Below are positions 43,922 to 52,251 of a stretch of DNA of 64,000 nucleotides, in pieces (positions within the stretch are counted from its first letter, which is position 1; each line of letters begins with the position of its first letter). The stretch comes from an uncultured Alistipes sp. (GTDB lineage Bacteria > Bacteroidota > Bacteroidia > Bacteroidales > UBA932), in assembly GCA_900544175.1 (NCBI GenBank), contig UQUN01000005.1, forward strand, positions 1-64,000. Reading direction: 5' to 3'. Under the pieces are notes generated by a model, which ran no database searches, had not been told where the DNA came from, and saw only the letters and a list, made by a program, of their open reading frames with translations. The translations under genes were made by a program, and so were the position numbers.

Positions 43922-45361
43922 TTATTCCGATGGAGTGGTCACCATCTCACCGTATGTCTGCGGGCTATAGAACTCGACTGTCTGAGAACTGTTGTCCATA
44001 TCCACGCCCACAGCCATGAACATGTACGAGCTCTCAGGGTATATACCGTCGTTCCAGTCATCGAATACCTTGTCCGTAACTCCGGTAGCGGCAAACATAT
44101 ACGCATATTCATAAGTCGTGATCATCCCCATTGTCACATATTCGAGGTAGGCATCGATATCGGTACCGAACTCCTCGTAATCGTAGTCAGGCATGGGTAT
44201 GACGATATACTGCGCCTCCAAGTCCGAGGGGGTGACTACAGCATGTATCTCCGTAGGTCCCTGCACCTCTATAAGCCAGTCGAACGTAAGGTCCGCACTG
44301 CTGGATGCCTTGTCGGTTCTAACCCTTACCGTATCGATGTCCGTACTGAGAGCGGTGTTCCATCCGAACACCATCACCGTATAATCGGTGTCAGGATCCA
44401 GAGTACCCTCATTGTACCTCATATCCAGATAGCCGCTGTACACATGACCGTCATTGATGTATTCGCTATAGGTATATTTCAGCAGGTCCTTCATGTCCTG
44501 CTCCGAATAGTCCTCCATGCTGCCTTCTATCATAAGCATCGACCATGGATCGTCATTGGAAGGATCCACACTGACAACAGCACTCGATACTCCCACATTA
44601 GACACGACAATGTCGAATGTAATGTCTGAAGGAGGAACCGGACCGGAGTAGAACATCGTATCCACAACCGGCGTGATACGGTTCAACGACTCGTCTATAC
44701 CGGCAACCAGCATATAAGTGGACTGGTCATAGTTGTACGAGAAGAATGAATTGACAGTCCCGCTCTCGCCTATCATCTGCAGAACGCTCTCACCGAAGAA
44801 ACTTATGTATCCGGCCAGTGCTGTCTCCCAGACATCCTCAGGATTGCCTCCGAAATCCTCCCACTGCACATCAGTAAAAGCATCCCTGTAGAACAGCATA
44901 TCAGGATCATCAGGAATGACAGTATAGTTCATTATCATCTTGTCCGGTTCGTCCACAAGCTCGAAAGTAAAGCCGTTGCCAGAAGTCGCAGCACCAGGAA
45001 GCTCCACTATGACCTCCGTCTCCGGAGAAGCCAGGAACAGACTCGCATCCGGAGATGGCAGAGAAGCCACATACACCGTATAGGCATTACCGGCCTCAAG
45101 TCCGCCAAATGACAATAACGTATCCTCGACAGTTCCTGTCTCACCGGACCATCCGCATCTGTAGGAATACGATGCAGCACCGGTCACCTCCTCCCATACA
45201 ATAGTAAAGGAAGCTGCATCCAGACTCTGTACTTCAACTACAGGTGACGGCAGGGGGACCTTGTCCACTATATCCTCTCCGCTATCAACGGAACAGGATA
45301 CCACAATCGACACAGCCGCAACAAGCACGACTGCTCTCAATAATATAAACGGTTTCTTCAT
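43922..45361 (-). CDS. FN3 lipoprotein with three internal repeats
   Basis: A 479-aa predicted lipoprotein, paralogue of the gene after it. The lipobox ends at Cys23. One FN3 domain (about 39-121) is followed by three modules (about 130-243, 246-349 and 357-475) that begin FTFELV, ITFDIV and LTFDWL and carry VxPSND and DYTVMVFGWN-like ends. No catalytic motif is visible. It is first in a two-gene unit with a -7 box at 45383-45390, directly beyond the terminator of the AraC-type regulator. Function is unknown; a paired surface complex is one possibility. Confidence 0.82.
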   Translation of the reverse strand: MKKPFILLRAVVLVAAVSIVVSCSVDSGEDIVDKVPLPSPVVEVQSLDAASFTIVWEEVTGAASYSYRCGWSGETGTVEDTLLSFGGLEAGNAYTVYVASLPSPDASLFLASPETEVIVELPGAATSGNGFTFELVDEPDKMIMNYTVIPDDPDMLFYRDAFTDVQWEDFGGNPEDVWETALAGYISFFGESVLQMIGESGTVNSFFSYNYDQSTYMLVAGIDESLNRITPVVDTMFYSGPVPPSDITFDIVVSNVGVSSAVVSVDPSNDDPWSMLMIEGSMEDYSEQDMKDLLKYTYSEYINDGHVYSGYLDMRYNEGTLDPDTDYTVMVFGWNTALSTDIDTVRVRTDKASSSADLTFDWLIEVQGPTEIHAVVTPSDLEAQYIVIPMPDYDYEEFGTDIDAYLEYVTMGMITTYEYAYMFAATGVTDKVFDDWNDGIYPESSYMFMAVGVDMDNSSQTVEFYSPQTYGEMVTTPSE

Positions 45362-45382
45362 ATATGATTTGTATTAGTTCTA

Positions 45383-45390
45383 CAAATATA
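45383..45390 (-). promoter_or_regulatory. Promoter -7 box of repeat-lipoprotein operon
   Basis: TATATTTG on the minus strand, a full TAnnTTTG match, 22 bases before the start at 45361. No TTTG at -33, which would suit a promoter that needs an activator. Confidence 0.6.
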
Positions 45391-45391
45391 C

Positions 45392-45419
45392 GAAAAACGC
45401 TTCTGTGATTTCAGAAGCG
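45392..45419 (-). terminator. Intrinsic terminator after TPR-AraC gene
   Basis: On the minus strand an 8-bp stem (45412-45419 with 45398-45405) with a 6-base loop is followed by five T. It separates the regulator and clpX-clpP-tig from the lipoprotein operon. Confidence 0.75.
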
Positions 45420-45433
45420 CCCGAATGCTATTT

Positions 45434-47211
45434 TTAACGAGTTCGACAATTTGTCGAATTTGAAAGACGCCTCACTTCCTCCCTGTATTTGGCCGGCGTC
45501 ATGCCCACTTTCTTCGAAAAAACGTATAGAACGTTGTAAGAGAGCTGAAACCGAGATCCAGGCTCAAAGCCTTCAACGGAATCTCGTTCCCAGGATCCGA
45601 AAGCACCTCAAGGGCTTCCTCTATCCGGTACGAATTGATATAATGGATAAATGACATCCCTGTCTTCTCGTTGATAACCTGAGACAGGTAGGTCCTGTTG
45701 GTGCCGAGCATGGCTGCGACCCTGTCCCGCGTAAGACTCTTTTCCCTGTAGACCTTGTCCTTCTTCATCAGTACCTCAAGTCTGTCAAGCAGGTCTTCCA
45801 CTTTGTCAGAAGTTACTGTCGGCGTATCCTGATGGCTGCTCCGGAGCCTCTCCTCAAGTGCCTCGATCTTACGGTTCATGGCCTTCTCCTTGTCAAGGGC
45901 ATCCTTGTACTGACGGACTATCCTGGCACACATCCTGTTCTTATGCCTGTACATTATATAGGTCATACCAAGAACCGCAAGTATAAGCAGAATGACGAAC
46001 ACAGCTGTCAGAAGCGCCTTGTCCTTGCGCACTATAGTCAAGGTATGCTGCTGAATCTCACGCGCATGCTTCTCCTGTTCGTATTTGCGGGCAAGTTCGT
46101 TCAGAGTCCGTTCCCTTTGTATATCGAGAACCTCCTGTGAGTTGACATGATACAGTCTGTACATCTCCAAAGCCTTTCCGTACATGCCCATGCGGTCGTA
46201 GGCATCCGACAGGCCAAGATAGAGACGGTACTTGAATATCCTGTTGTCTGTGGAGTCAGACAGCCGCACACCCTTGTCCAGGATGCCTACAGCCTCCATG
46301 TAGCGTCCGGCATCCACAAGAAAAGAACCGTAGGACAGGTACATTGAGATAGTCGTAGAGGACGAGGCATCCCCTGCTGCCCCCATAGCTTTCAGATAAT
46401 AGGTCTCCGCCTCCCTGTCCATTCCCATGTCGTGAAGTATGTCACCGTAGAGAGCATATACCCCTGCCTGATCCGAATAATGCACAGCCAGCTGCACCGC
46501 CTCTTTTCCGTACTTGTACGCACTGTCCAGGTCTCCCTTGAGATAAAACATCATCGCAGAAGTGCTGGAGCCCGTGAATATAAGATACTTGTTTTCTGAA
46601 GTACGGCCATAGCGGTATATCTCGCGGGCAATCGAAAGTCCGGATGTGTCCTGACGCAGATTGTATGTATAGACCAGATTCGAGCCAAGAACCCCATAGT
46701 GATAGTAGGAATTCCGTTCCTCGGCCAGCTGCATGCCCTCCAGCAGGTACTCCATAGCCCTCTCGTAATTCATGTCCTTGACTATCGAATAGATGGCCAG
46801 TCCGTTGAAGGCAGCATAGGCTGCAGTAACGCGGCTCTCCGCATCACGCGGTCTCTCCGCACCGTTCCAGATACCGATACTCTCATTAAGATAGTGGTAT
46901 GCCGAATCATATTCGTCCATCGCCAGAAACGCCTGCCCCACATAACTGTCGGCCAGCATACGGAGCGACATGTCCTCACAGGCAGAAGACGAGTCCCTGA
47001 GGACATACGCATATTCCAAAGCAGCAGGATAGTCTCCAGCCTGTATGGAACGCAGATACCCGTCAGCAAGTTCCTCTACTGTCAACCGGCCGTCCGTGCC
47101 GGCATACAGGCATACAGAAAACGCACGCGGGGTGAGGGCACACAGAATAAAAGCCAGAAGCGCAGTCCTAAGCAAGCGTCCCTGCGAACCGGTTGATACG
47201 CTCCTGTGCAT
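45434..47211 (-). pseudogene. TPR-transmembrane-AraC regulator with frameshift
   Basis: As written the frame ends at 45499 (570 aa). It has a signal peptide (about 12-32), a TPR-like sensor region (about 45-330), a transmembrane helix (400-421), a coiled coil (about 430-458) and an AraC-type HTH from about 468. The HTH breaks off at FYTFFRRKWA. Adding one T to the run of six (45517-45522) restores FYTFFSKKVGMTPAKYREE, the canonical AraC ending, with a stop at 45434-45436 (592 aa). So the gene is either recently broken or carries a sequencing error. Such proteins bridge periplasm and DNA in Bacteroidota. It overlaps clpX by 44 bases and faces the repeat-lipoprotein operon, a possible target. 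Confidence 0.8.
45442..45458. promoter_or_regulatory. 17-base palindrome upstream of lipoprotein operon
   Basis: TTCGACAA-T-TTGTCGAA is a perfect dyad. It lies about 60 bases upstream of the -7 box of the lipoprotein operon, a usual activator position. It also lies inside the restored 3' end of the AraC-type gene, so it may be coincidence. Confidence 0.35.
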
Positions 47212-48487
47212 AAGGCAATGTAATCCTGAATGTTTTCTTCCCGCTACCCGGCAGCTCGTACATAGGATCCATCATGACTGCCTCGCAGATGGAACGAAGG
47301 CCACGGGCGCCAAGTCTGTATTTCAATGCCGTATCTACAACAAGATCCAGAACCTCCTCATCTATGAGCAGCTTTACTCCGTCCAATTCGAAAAGATGCA
47401 CGTACTGACGGACAAGCGCATTCTTAGGTTCAGTGAGTATCCTGCGAAGGGCATCCCTGTCAAGCGGATTGAGATAAGTCACTATAGGCAGACGTCCCAC
47501 TATTTCCGGAATAAGGCCATACGCCCTCAGATCCTGTGGAGCTATGTATCTCAACAGGTTGTCCATATCTATGGAACTCTTCCTGTCACGTGCGCCGTAT
47601 CCTACGACTCTGGTGTTCAGACGCTGGGCGATCTTCTTCTCTATCCCTTCGAAAGCACCTCCGCAGATGAAGAGAATGTTGGTCGTGTTGACCGGTATCA
47701 TCTTCTGTTCGGGATGCTTGCGTCCTCCTGCCGGCGGCACGTTCACGATACTGCCTTCCAAGAGCTTGAGCATGGCCTGCTGCACACCCTCCCCGGATAC
47801 ATCACGGGTAATGGAAGGATTGTCGCTCTTGCGGGCGATCTTGTCTATCTCATCAATAAATACTATGCCTCTCTCGGCTCTGGCCACATCATAGTCAGCA
47901 GCCTGCAGCAGACGGGACAGTATACTCTCGACATCTTCCCCGACATATCCCGCTTCAGTGAGCACCGTAGCGTCCACTATGGCGAAAGGGACATTGAGCA
48001 TACGGGCTATAGTCCTGGCGAGCAATGTTTTTCCTGTACCGGTAGGACCTACCAGAAGGATATTGGACTTTTCCAGTTCAAGTGCGGCAAGAGCTGACTT
48101 CTCGTTGTCCAGAACCTTGTCCGCCTCCGGCTTGTTCTCCACTGCCCCGGCAGCCGCATTCCTGAACGCCTCCCCTATCCTCTTGTAATGATTGTATACG
48201 GCCACAGCCAGGGATTTCTTGGCATCGTCCTGCCCTATGACATACTGGTCCAGGAAAGCCTTGATCTGAATGGGCGTGACGTCAAGGGACTCGCACTTTC
48301 CCGTGTCGCCTACCGGTGCCTTGTGATTGTCAAGGACTTCGTCCCCGAAAATAGTCCTGACATATTCCGCCACATTAATGGCACAGTCCACGCATATGGA
48401 ACTTCCTCCTCCCTGCAGCAGCATCTCCACCTGATCGGATGTCCGGCCGCAGAAAGCACATTTATCAGTCTTCTTCCTGTCACTCAT
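47168..48487 (-). CDS. clpX: ClpX unfoldase
   Basis: AAA+ unfoldase that feeds tagged proteins to ClpP, 439 aa. The N-terminal zinc domain has CAFCGRTSDQV and ICVDC (four Cys). Walker A is GPTGTGKTLLARTIA, Walker B is GIVFIDEIDKIARK, and sensor motifs follow to RYLGARGLRSICE. A stretch rich in Ala, Asn, Lys and Glu (about 95-125) extends the region after the zinc domain. It is 3 bases after clpP, so unfoldase and peptidase are made together. Confidence 0.97.
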   Translation of the reverse strand: MSDRKKTDKCAFCGRTSDQVEMLLQGGGSSICVDCAINVAEYVRTIFGDEVLDNHKAPVGDTGKCESLDVTPIQIKAFLDQYVIGQDDAKKSLAVAVYNHYKRIGEAFRNAAAGAVENKPEADKVLDNEKSALAALELEKSNILLVGPTGTGKTLLARTIARMLNVPFAIVDATVLTEAGYVGEDVESILSRLLQAADYDVARAERGIVFIDEIDKIARKSDNPSITRDVSGEGVQQAMLKLLEGSIVNVPPAGGRKHPEQKMIPVNTTNILFICGGAFEGIEKKIAQRLNTRVVGYGARDRKSSIDMDNLLRYIAPQDLRAYGLIPEIVGRLPIVTYLNPLDRDALRRILTEPKNALVRQYVHLFELDGVKLLIDEEVLDLVVDTALKYRLGARGLRSICEAVMMDPMYELPGSGKKTFRITLPYAQERINRFAGTLA

Positions 48488-48490
48488 AAT

Positions 48491-49168
48491 CTATTGTCTG
48501 GACGGTCTGGAAAGAATATTGTCCACCATACCGTACTTAACCGCCTCGGGAGCCGTCATCCAGTAATCCCGGTCGGCATCCTTCGTTATCCTGGCCTTGC
48601 TCTGACCAGTATGTTCGGATATTATGTCGTAAAGTTCGCTCTTCAGCTTCCTGATCTCCGCCGCCGCAATCTCTATGTCGGAGGCCTGACCTTCCGCCCC
48701 TCCCATGGGCTGATGTATAAGAACCCTTGAATGAGGCAGGACCGACCTCTTGCCCTTGGCGCCTGCTGTCAGCAGCACGGCTGCCATCGACGCTGCCATA
48801 CCTGTACATATCGTCGCCACGTCCGGTGCCACAAGCTGCATCGTGTCGTATATGCCAAGCCCTGCATACACCATTCCTCCAGGGGAATTGATGTATATCT
48901 GAATGTCAGCCGACTGGTCGGTAGACTCCAGAAACAGCAGCTGGGCCTGGACGATATTGGCCACGTCATTGTCTATCGCCACTCCGAGAAAAATGATGCG
49001 GTCCATCATCAGACGGGAGAACACATCCATGGAAGCTACATTGAGCTGCCTTTCTTCTATGATAGTGGGATTGATGTAGCCGGAACACACCTTGGAATAC
49101 GAGTCCAGACGGGCCGAACTGATTCCAAGGTGTCTCACCGCATATTTCTCAAATTCCGATACTGCCAT
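48491..49168 (-). CDS. clpP: ClpP protease subunit
   Basis: Serine peptidase ring of the ClpXP machine, 225 aa. The triad is Ser127 (GMAASMAAVLL), His152 (HSRVLIHQPMGG) and Asp201 (DADRDYWMT). Substrate contacts lie in INSPGGMVYAGLGIYD. It sits between tig (10 bases) and clpX (3 bases), the classic tig-clpP-clpX order. Confidence 0.97.
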   Translation of the reverse strand: MAVSEFEKYAVRHLGISSARLDSYSKVCSGYINPTIIEERQLNVASMDVFSRLMMDRIIFLGVAIDNDVANIVQAQLLFLESTDQSADIQIYINSPGGMVYAGLGIYDTMQLVAPDVATICTGMAASMAAVLLTAGAKGKRSVLPHSRVLIHQPMGGAEGQASDIEIAAAEIRKLKSELYDIISEHTGQSKARITKDADRDYWMTAPEAVKYGMVDNILSRPSRQ

Positions 49169-49178
49169 GCGAAGGATA

Positions 49179-50501
49179 TTACTGATTCATCTTGCGGAGT
49201 TCCTCGGAACTGATCTCCTTGTTGTCAAGGGTCACCGTCTTGCGTACAAAATCCAGGACTACGTTCTCCTGAGCCTTCTCATACACCCTGCGGGACTGGT
49301 TCTCATCCTTGAGAATCGTACCGACATAGCTTTCAAGATGCTCGTCAGGCACATTGGGAAGACCATACATAGCGAACTGGTAACGTGCCAGTCTGGCGGC
49401 CTGTGCCTTCACATCGTCCCTGGTGACCTCGAGCTTGTTGTCTGAAAGGATGCGCCCCTCCACTGTCTGCCATTTGAAATCCTTGATGAACAGAGGAAAA
49501 TCCTTCTCGATATCCTCTTTTGTGAACTTGCCCTCGTTAACCTGATACAGCCATCTCTTCAGGAAGTCCTCCGACACTTTCACATCGGCCTTGTTCAGAA
49601 GATACTCCTTGGCATCAAGCATGAAACGATAGTCGCTTTCCTGCTTGAACTCCTCTGCCATCCTCTCCGACACTGCCTTGTCAAACTCAGCCTCGTCATG
49701 CACTTTGTCAGGTCCGAAGAGAGCATCGTAGAGCTCCTTGCCGGGAACCGCATCCACATAGTTCTTCACTTCCTTTACCACTACATGCCATACGGGCTCC
49801 GTGGAGGCGAGATCCTCCTTCTTCATATGAAGCATGGCGGCTCTGTCTGCCTCGCTGGGGAAGGTCTTGACCACATCGACATCCATCTCATCACCGGCCT
49901 TCCTGCCGAGGAACTGCTCCTTGGCCTCTCCATCCAGGACTGACATCGCGATATAAGCACCTTCCACCTTCCTGTCGGCCTGGGACAGATCAGCGACGAC
50001 GAAATCCCCGTCCTTCACCTCGGTGCAGTTCTCAAGCCGGGCATACTGCCTGTATATGTTCTTCTTGTATTCTTCCTTTTCCTTGTCATTCACAGGAACA
50101 GTATAATAGGGTATCCTGTCTTCGGATGAAACCGTCAGATCAAACTTGGGAGCCAGCGCCAGGTCGAAGGAAAACCCGAACTCCTCCCCTGTCTCATAAT
50201 CGTTCTTTTTCTCCTCATCCTCGACAGGCAGAGGTTCGCCTATTATCGAGAGCTTGTTGTCCTCTATATATTTATTGAGCGAGTCAGAAACAAGCCCGTT
50301 GACCGCCTCCACCAGAGCCTGTCCTCCGTAAAGTCTCTCAATCAGGGACATGGGAGCCATGCCCTTTCTGAAACCGCGCAATTCGGCATTGCGGCGGAAA
50401 CGGTTGAGAATCTTCTTTCTGCTGTCAGCATAATCATCTTTCACAAAATGGAATGACAGTCTTATAGTCAGTCCGTCATTTACTAATTCTTTTACTTCCA
50501 T
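49179..50501 (-). CDS. tig: Trigger factor
   Basis: Ribosome-bound chaperone that receives nascent chains, 440 aa. The N-terminal ribosome-binding domain carries the tail signature as ELRGFRKGMAPMSLIERLYG (F-R-x-G-x-x-P type). The middle FKBP-like domain is diverged and probably lacks prolyl isomerase activity. The helical C-terminal chaperone domain ends VLDFVRKTVTLDNKEIS. The start at 50501 (MEVKELVNDG) is chosen over an upstream ATG because it matches the family start. It heads the tig-clpP-clpX unit. Confidence 0.94.
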   Translation of the reverse strand: MEVKELVNDGLTIRLSFHFVKDDYADSRKKILNRFRRNAELRGFRKGMAPMSLIERLYGGQALVEAVNGLVSDSLNKYIEDNKLSIIGEPLPVEDEEKKNDYETGEEFGFSFDLALAPKFDLTVSSEDRIPYYTVPVNDKEKEEYKKNIYRQYARLENCTEVKDGDFVVADLSQADRKVEGAYIAMSVLDGEAKEQFLGRKAGDEMDVDVVKTFPSEADRAAMLHMKKEDLASTEPVWHVVVKEVKNYVDAVPGKELYDALFGPDKVHDEAEFDKAVSERMAEEFKQESDYRFMLDAKEYLLNKADVKVSEDFLKRWLYQVNEGKFTKEDIEKDFPLFIKDFKWQTVEGRILSDNKLEVTRDDVKAQAARLARYQFAMYGLPNVPDEHLESYVGTILKDENQSRRVYEKAQENVVLDFVRKTVTLDNKEISSEELRKMNQ

Positions 50502-50537
50502 ATCTATTGCAATATTATAGTCATTCCGACAAGTGCG

Positions 50538-50568
50538 CAAAAGTAAATAAAATCATTTATTTTACAAA
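50538..50568 (-). promoter_or_regulatory. tig-clpP-clpX promoter
   Basis: On the minus strand TTTG (50565-50568), a 19-base spacer and TACTTTTG (50538-50545): a full Bacteroidota consensus, 37 bases before the tig start. Confidence 0.8.
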
Positions 50569-50577
50569 AGAATGAGC

Positions 50578-50585
50578 TATATTTG
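50578..50585 (+). promoter_or_regulatory. tpiA promoter -7 box
   Basis: TATATTTG, a full TAnnTTTG match, 33 bases before tpiA. TTTA at 50556-50559 is a weak -33 candidate. It is divergent from the tig promoter. Confidence 0.6.
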
Positions 50586-50617
50586 CCTATCACAAACAAA
50601 ACAACAAATCCGTTTTT

Positions 50618-51370
50618 ATGAGAAAGAGAATCGTAGCAGGAAACTGGAAGATGAACACACTTCCATCCGAAGGAGCCGCACTGGCCCGGAATATAATAAA
50701 TGCTATCGGGGAAGTCCCCTCCGACGTACAGCTCATACTCGCACCGCCGTTCACCCACCTTGACCGCGTGTCAGGCATCATAGCGGACAGTCCTGTAGCC
50801 CTGTCGGCCCAGAACTGCGCCGACAAGGAGAAAGGAGCATACACCGGGGAGGTCTCAGCCGCCATGATCGCCGCCACCGGCTGCAGCTACGTCATACTCG
50901 GACACTCCGAAAGAAGAGAATACTATCATGAGACATCCGCGACCCTGAACGAGAAGATGCGCCTGGCTCTTGACAACGGCCTGAGTCCCATCTTCTGTGT
51001 AGGGGAAAAACTGGAAGAGAGAGAGGCCGGCAGACATCTCGGCATAGTGGAGGCACAGATAAAGGAAGTGCTGTTCAATCTCACTGCAGACCGGATGGCA
51101 AGGACTGTCGTGGCATACGAGCCGGTATGGGCCATAGGTACGGGCAAAACAGCCTCAGCAGAACAGGCTCAGGAGATCCACGCATTCATACGCAGGATCA
51201 TTGAAGACAGGTTCGGGAATCTTGCGGAAGACATCCCAATCCTGTACGGAGGAAGCTGCAAGCCGGCCAATGCCCGTGAGCTGTTCGCCATGAATGACAT
51301 AGACGGAGGCCTGATAGGAGGTGCGTCACTCAGGGCCGAGGAGTTCATCGCCATCGCCAGAAGCTTCTAA
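50618..51370 (+). CDS. tpiA: Triosephosphate isomerase
   Basis: Glycolytic enzyme that interconverts dihydroxyacetone phosphate and glyceraldehyde 3-phosphate, 250 aa, a TIM barrel. It has the catalytic Lys in AGNWKMN, His in ILGHSERREY and Glu in VVAYEPVWAIGTGKTAS, and the phosphate-binding YGGSCKPANA and GGLIGGASL. prmA begins one base after its stop codon. Confidence 0.98.
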   Translation: MRKRIVAGNWKMNTLPSEGAALARNIINAIGEVPSDVQLILAPPFTHLDRVSGIIADSPVALSAQNCADKEKGAYTGEVSAAMIAATGCSYVILGHSERREYYHETSATLNEKMRLALDNGLSPIFCVGEKLEEREAGRHLGIVEAQIKEVLFNLTADRMARTVVAYEPVWAIGTGKTASAEQAQEIHAFIRRIIEDRFGNLAEDIPILYGGSCKPANARELFAMNDIDGGLIGGASLRAEEFIAIARSF

Positions 51371-51371
51371 G

Positions 51372-52232
51372 ATGGAATATATAGAGGTTTCGATAGGCAT
51401 CACCCCTTTCAAGGAGGAGTATGCGGAAATCCTGACTGCGGAAATAGACAGTCTCGGTTTCGAGAGCTATCTCACCGAGGAACCGTACCTGAAAGCCTAC
51501 ATACCTAAAGACCTGTTCAGCGAGCCGCACCTGAAAACCGTACTCAGCCTCATACCGGAGACCGAGTTCAAGGTCCGCTACAATCTTTCCCTGATACCGG
51601 AGCAGAACTGGAACGCATTGTGGGAATCCTCGTTCGAACCGGTGGTCATAGACGGACGGTGTACGGTAAAGGCTTCATTCCACAAAGGTCTGCGCAGGAC
51701 GAAATACACCATAGTCATAGATCCCAGGATGGCTTTCGGCACAGGACATCACCAGACCACTTCTTTGATTATAAGAAGCATGATGCAGTCCGAAAATGAG
51801 ATACGCGGCAAGCAGGTACTGGACATGGGCTGCGGTACAGGCATACTGTCGATACTGGCGGCAAAAATGAAAGCCGCCGTTCCCGTCCATGCCATCGACA
51901 TTGATCCCGTAGCGGTAAGCTCCGCAAAAGAGAACGCCGTCCGCAACCGGGCCGGAGACCGCATCAGGACACTCTGCGGAGACGCATCCCTCATACAGGC
52001 AGGCAAATACGACCTGATCATAGCCAATATCAACCGCAATATAATCCTCGAGGATCTGGCCACGTATTCCAGAGGACTGCGTCCGGACGGCATGCTCATC
52101 ACAAGCGGCTTCTACGAGGAAGACTGCGCCATGATCGAGGCAGAGGCGGCAAGACAAGGTCTGGAGCGTATCAGTTCCGACAGCATGGAACGCTGGGCCA
52201 CAGTCACATTCAGAAAGACATCGAATTTATAA
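51372..52232 (+). CDS. prmA: Ribosomal protein L11 methyltransferase
   Basis: SAM-dependent enzyme that trimethylates L11, 286 aa. An N-terminal recognition domain (about 1-80) is followed by DPRMAFGTGHHQTT, the SAM site LDMGCGTGILSILAAKM and DLIIANINRNIIL. The start at 51372, directly after the tpiA stop, matches the family length. An S41 protease gene follows after 19 bases. Confidence 0.94.
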   Translation: MEYIEVSIGITPFKEEYAEILTAEIDSLGFESYLTEEPYLKAYIPKDLFSEPHLKTVLSLIPETEFKVRYNLSLIPEQNWNALWESSFEPVVIDGRCTVKASFHKGLRRTKYTIVIDPRMAFGTGHHQTTSLIIRSMMQSENEIRGKQVLDMGCGTGILSILAAKMKAAVPVHAIDIDPVAVSSAKENAVRNRAGDRIRTLCGDASLIQAGKYDLIIANINRNIILEDLATYSRGLRPDGMLITSGFYEEDCAMIEAEAARQGLERISSDSMERWATVTFRKTSNL

Positions 52233-52251
52233 CAATCAATCAAAGAACAAT

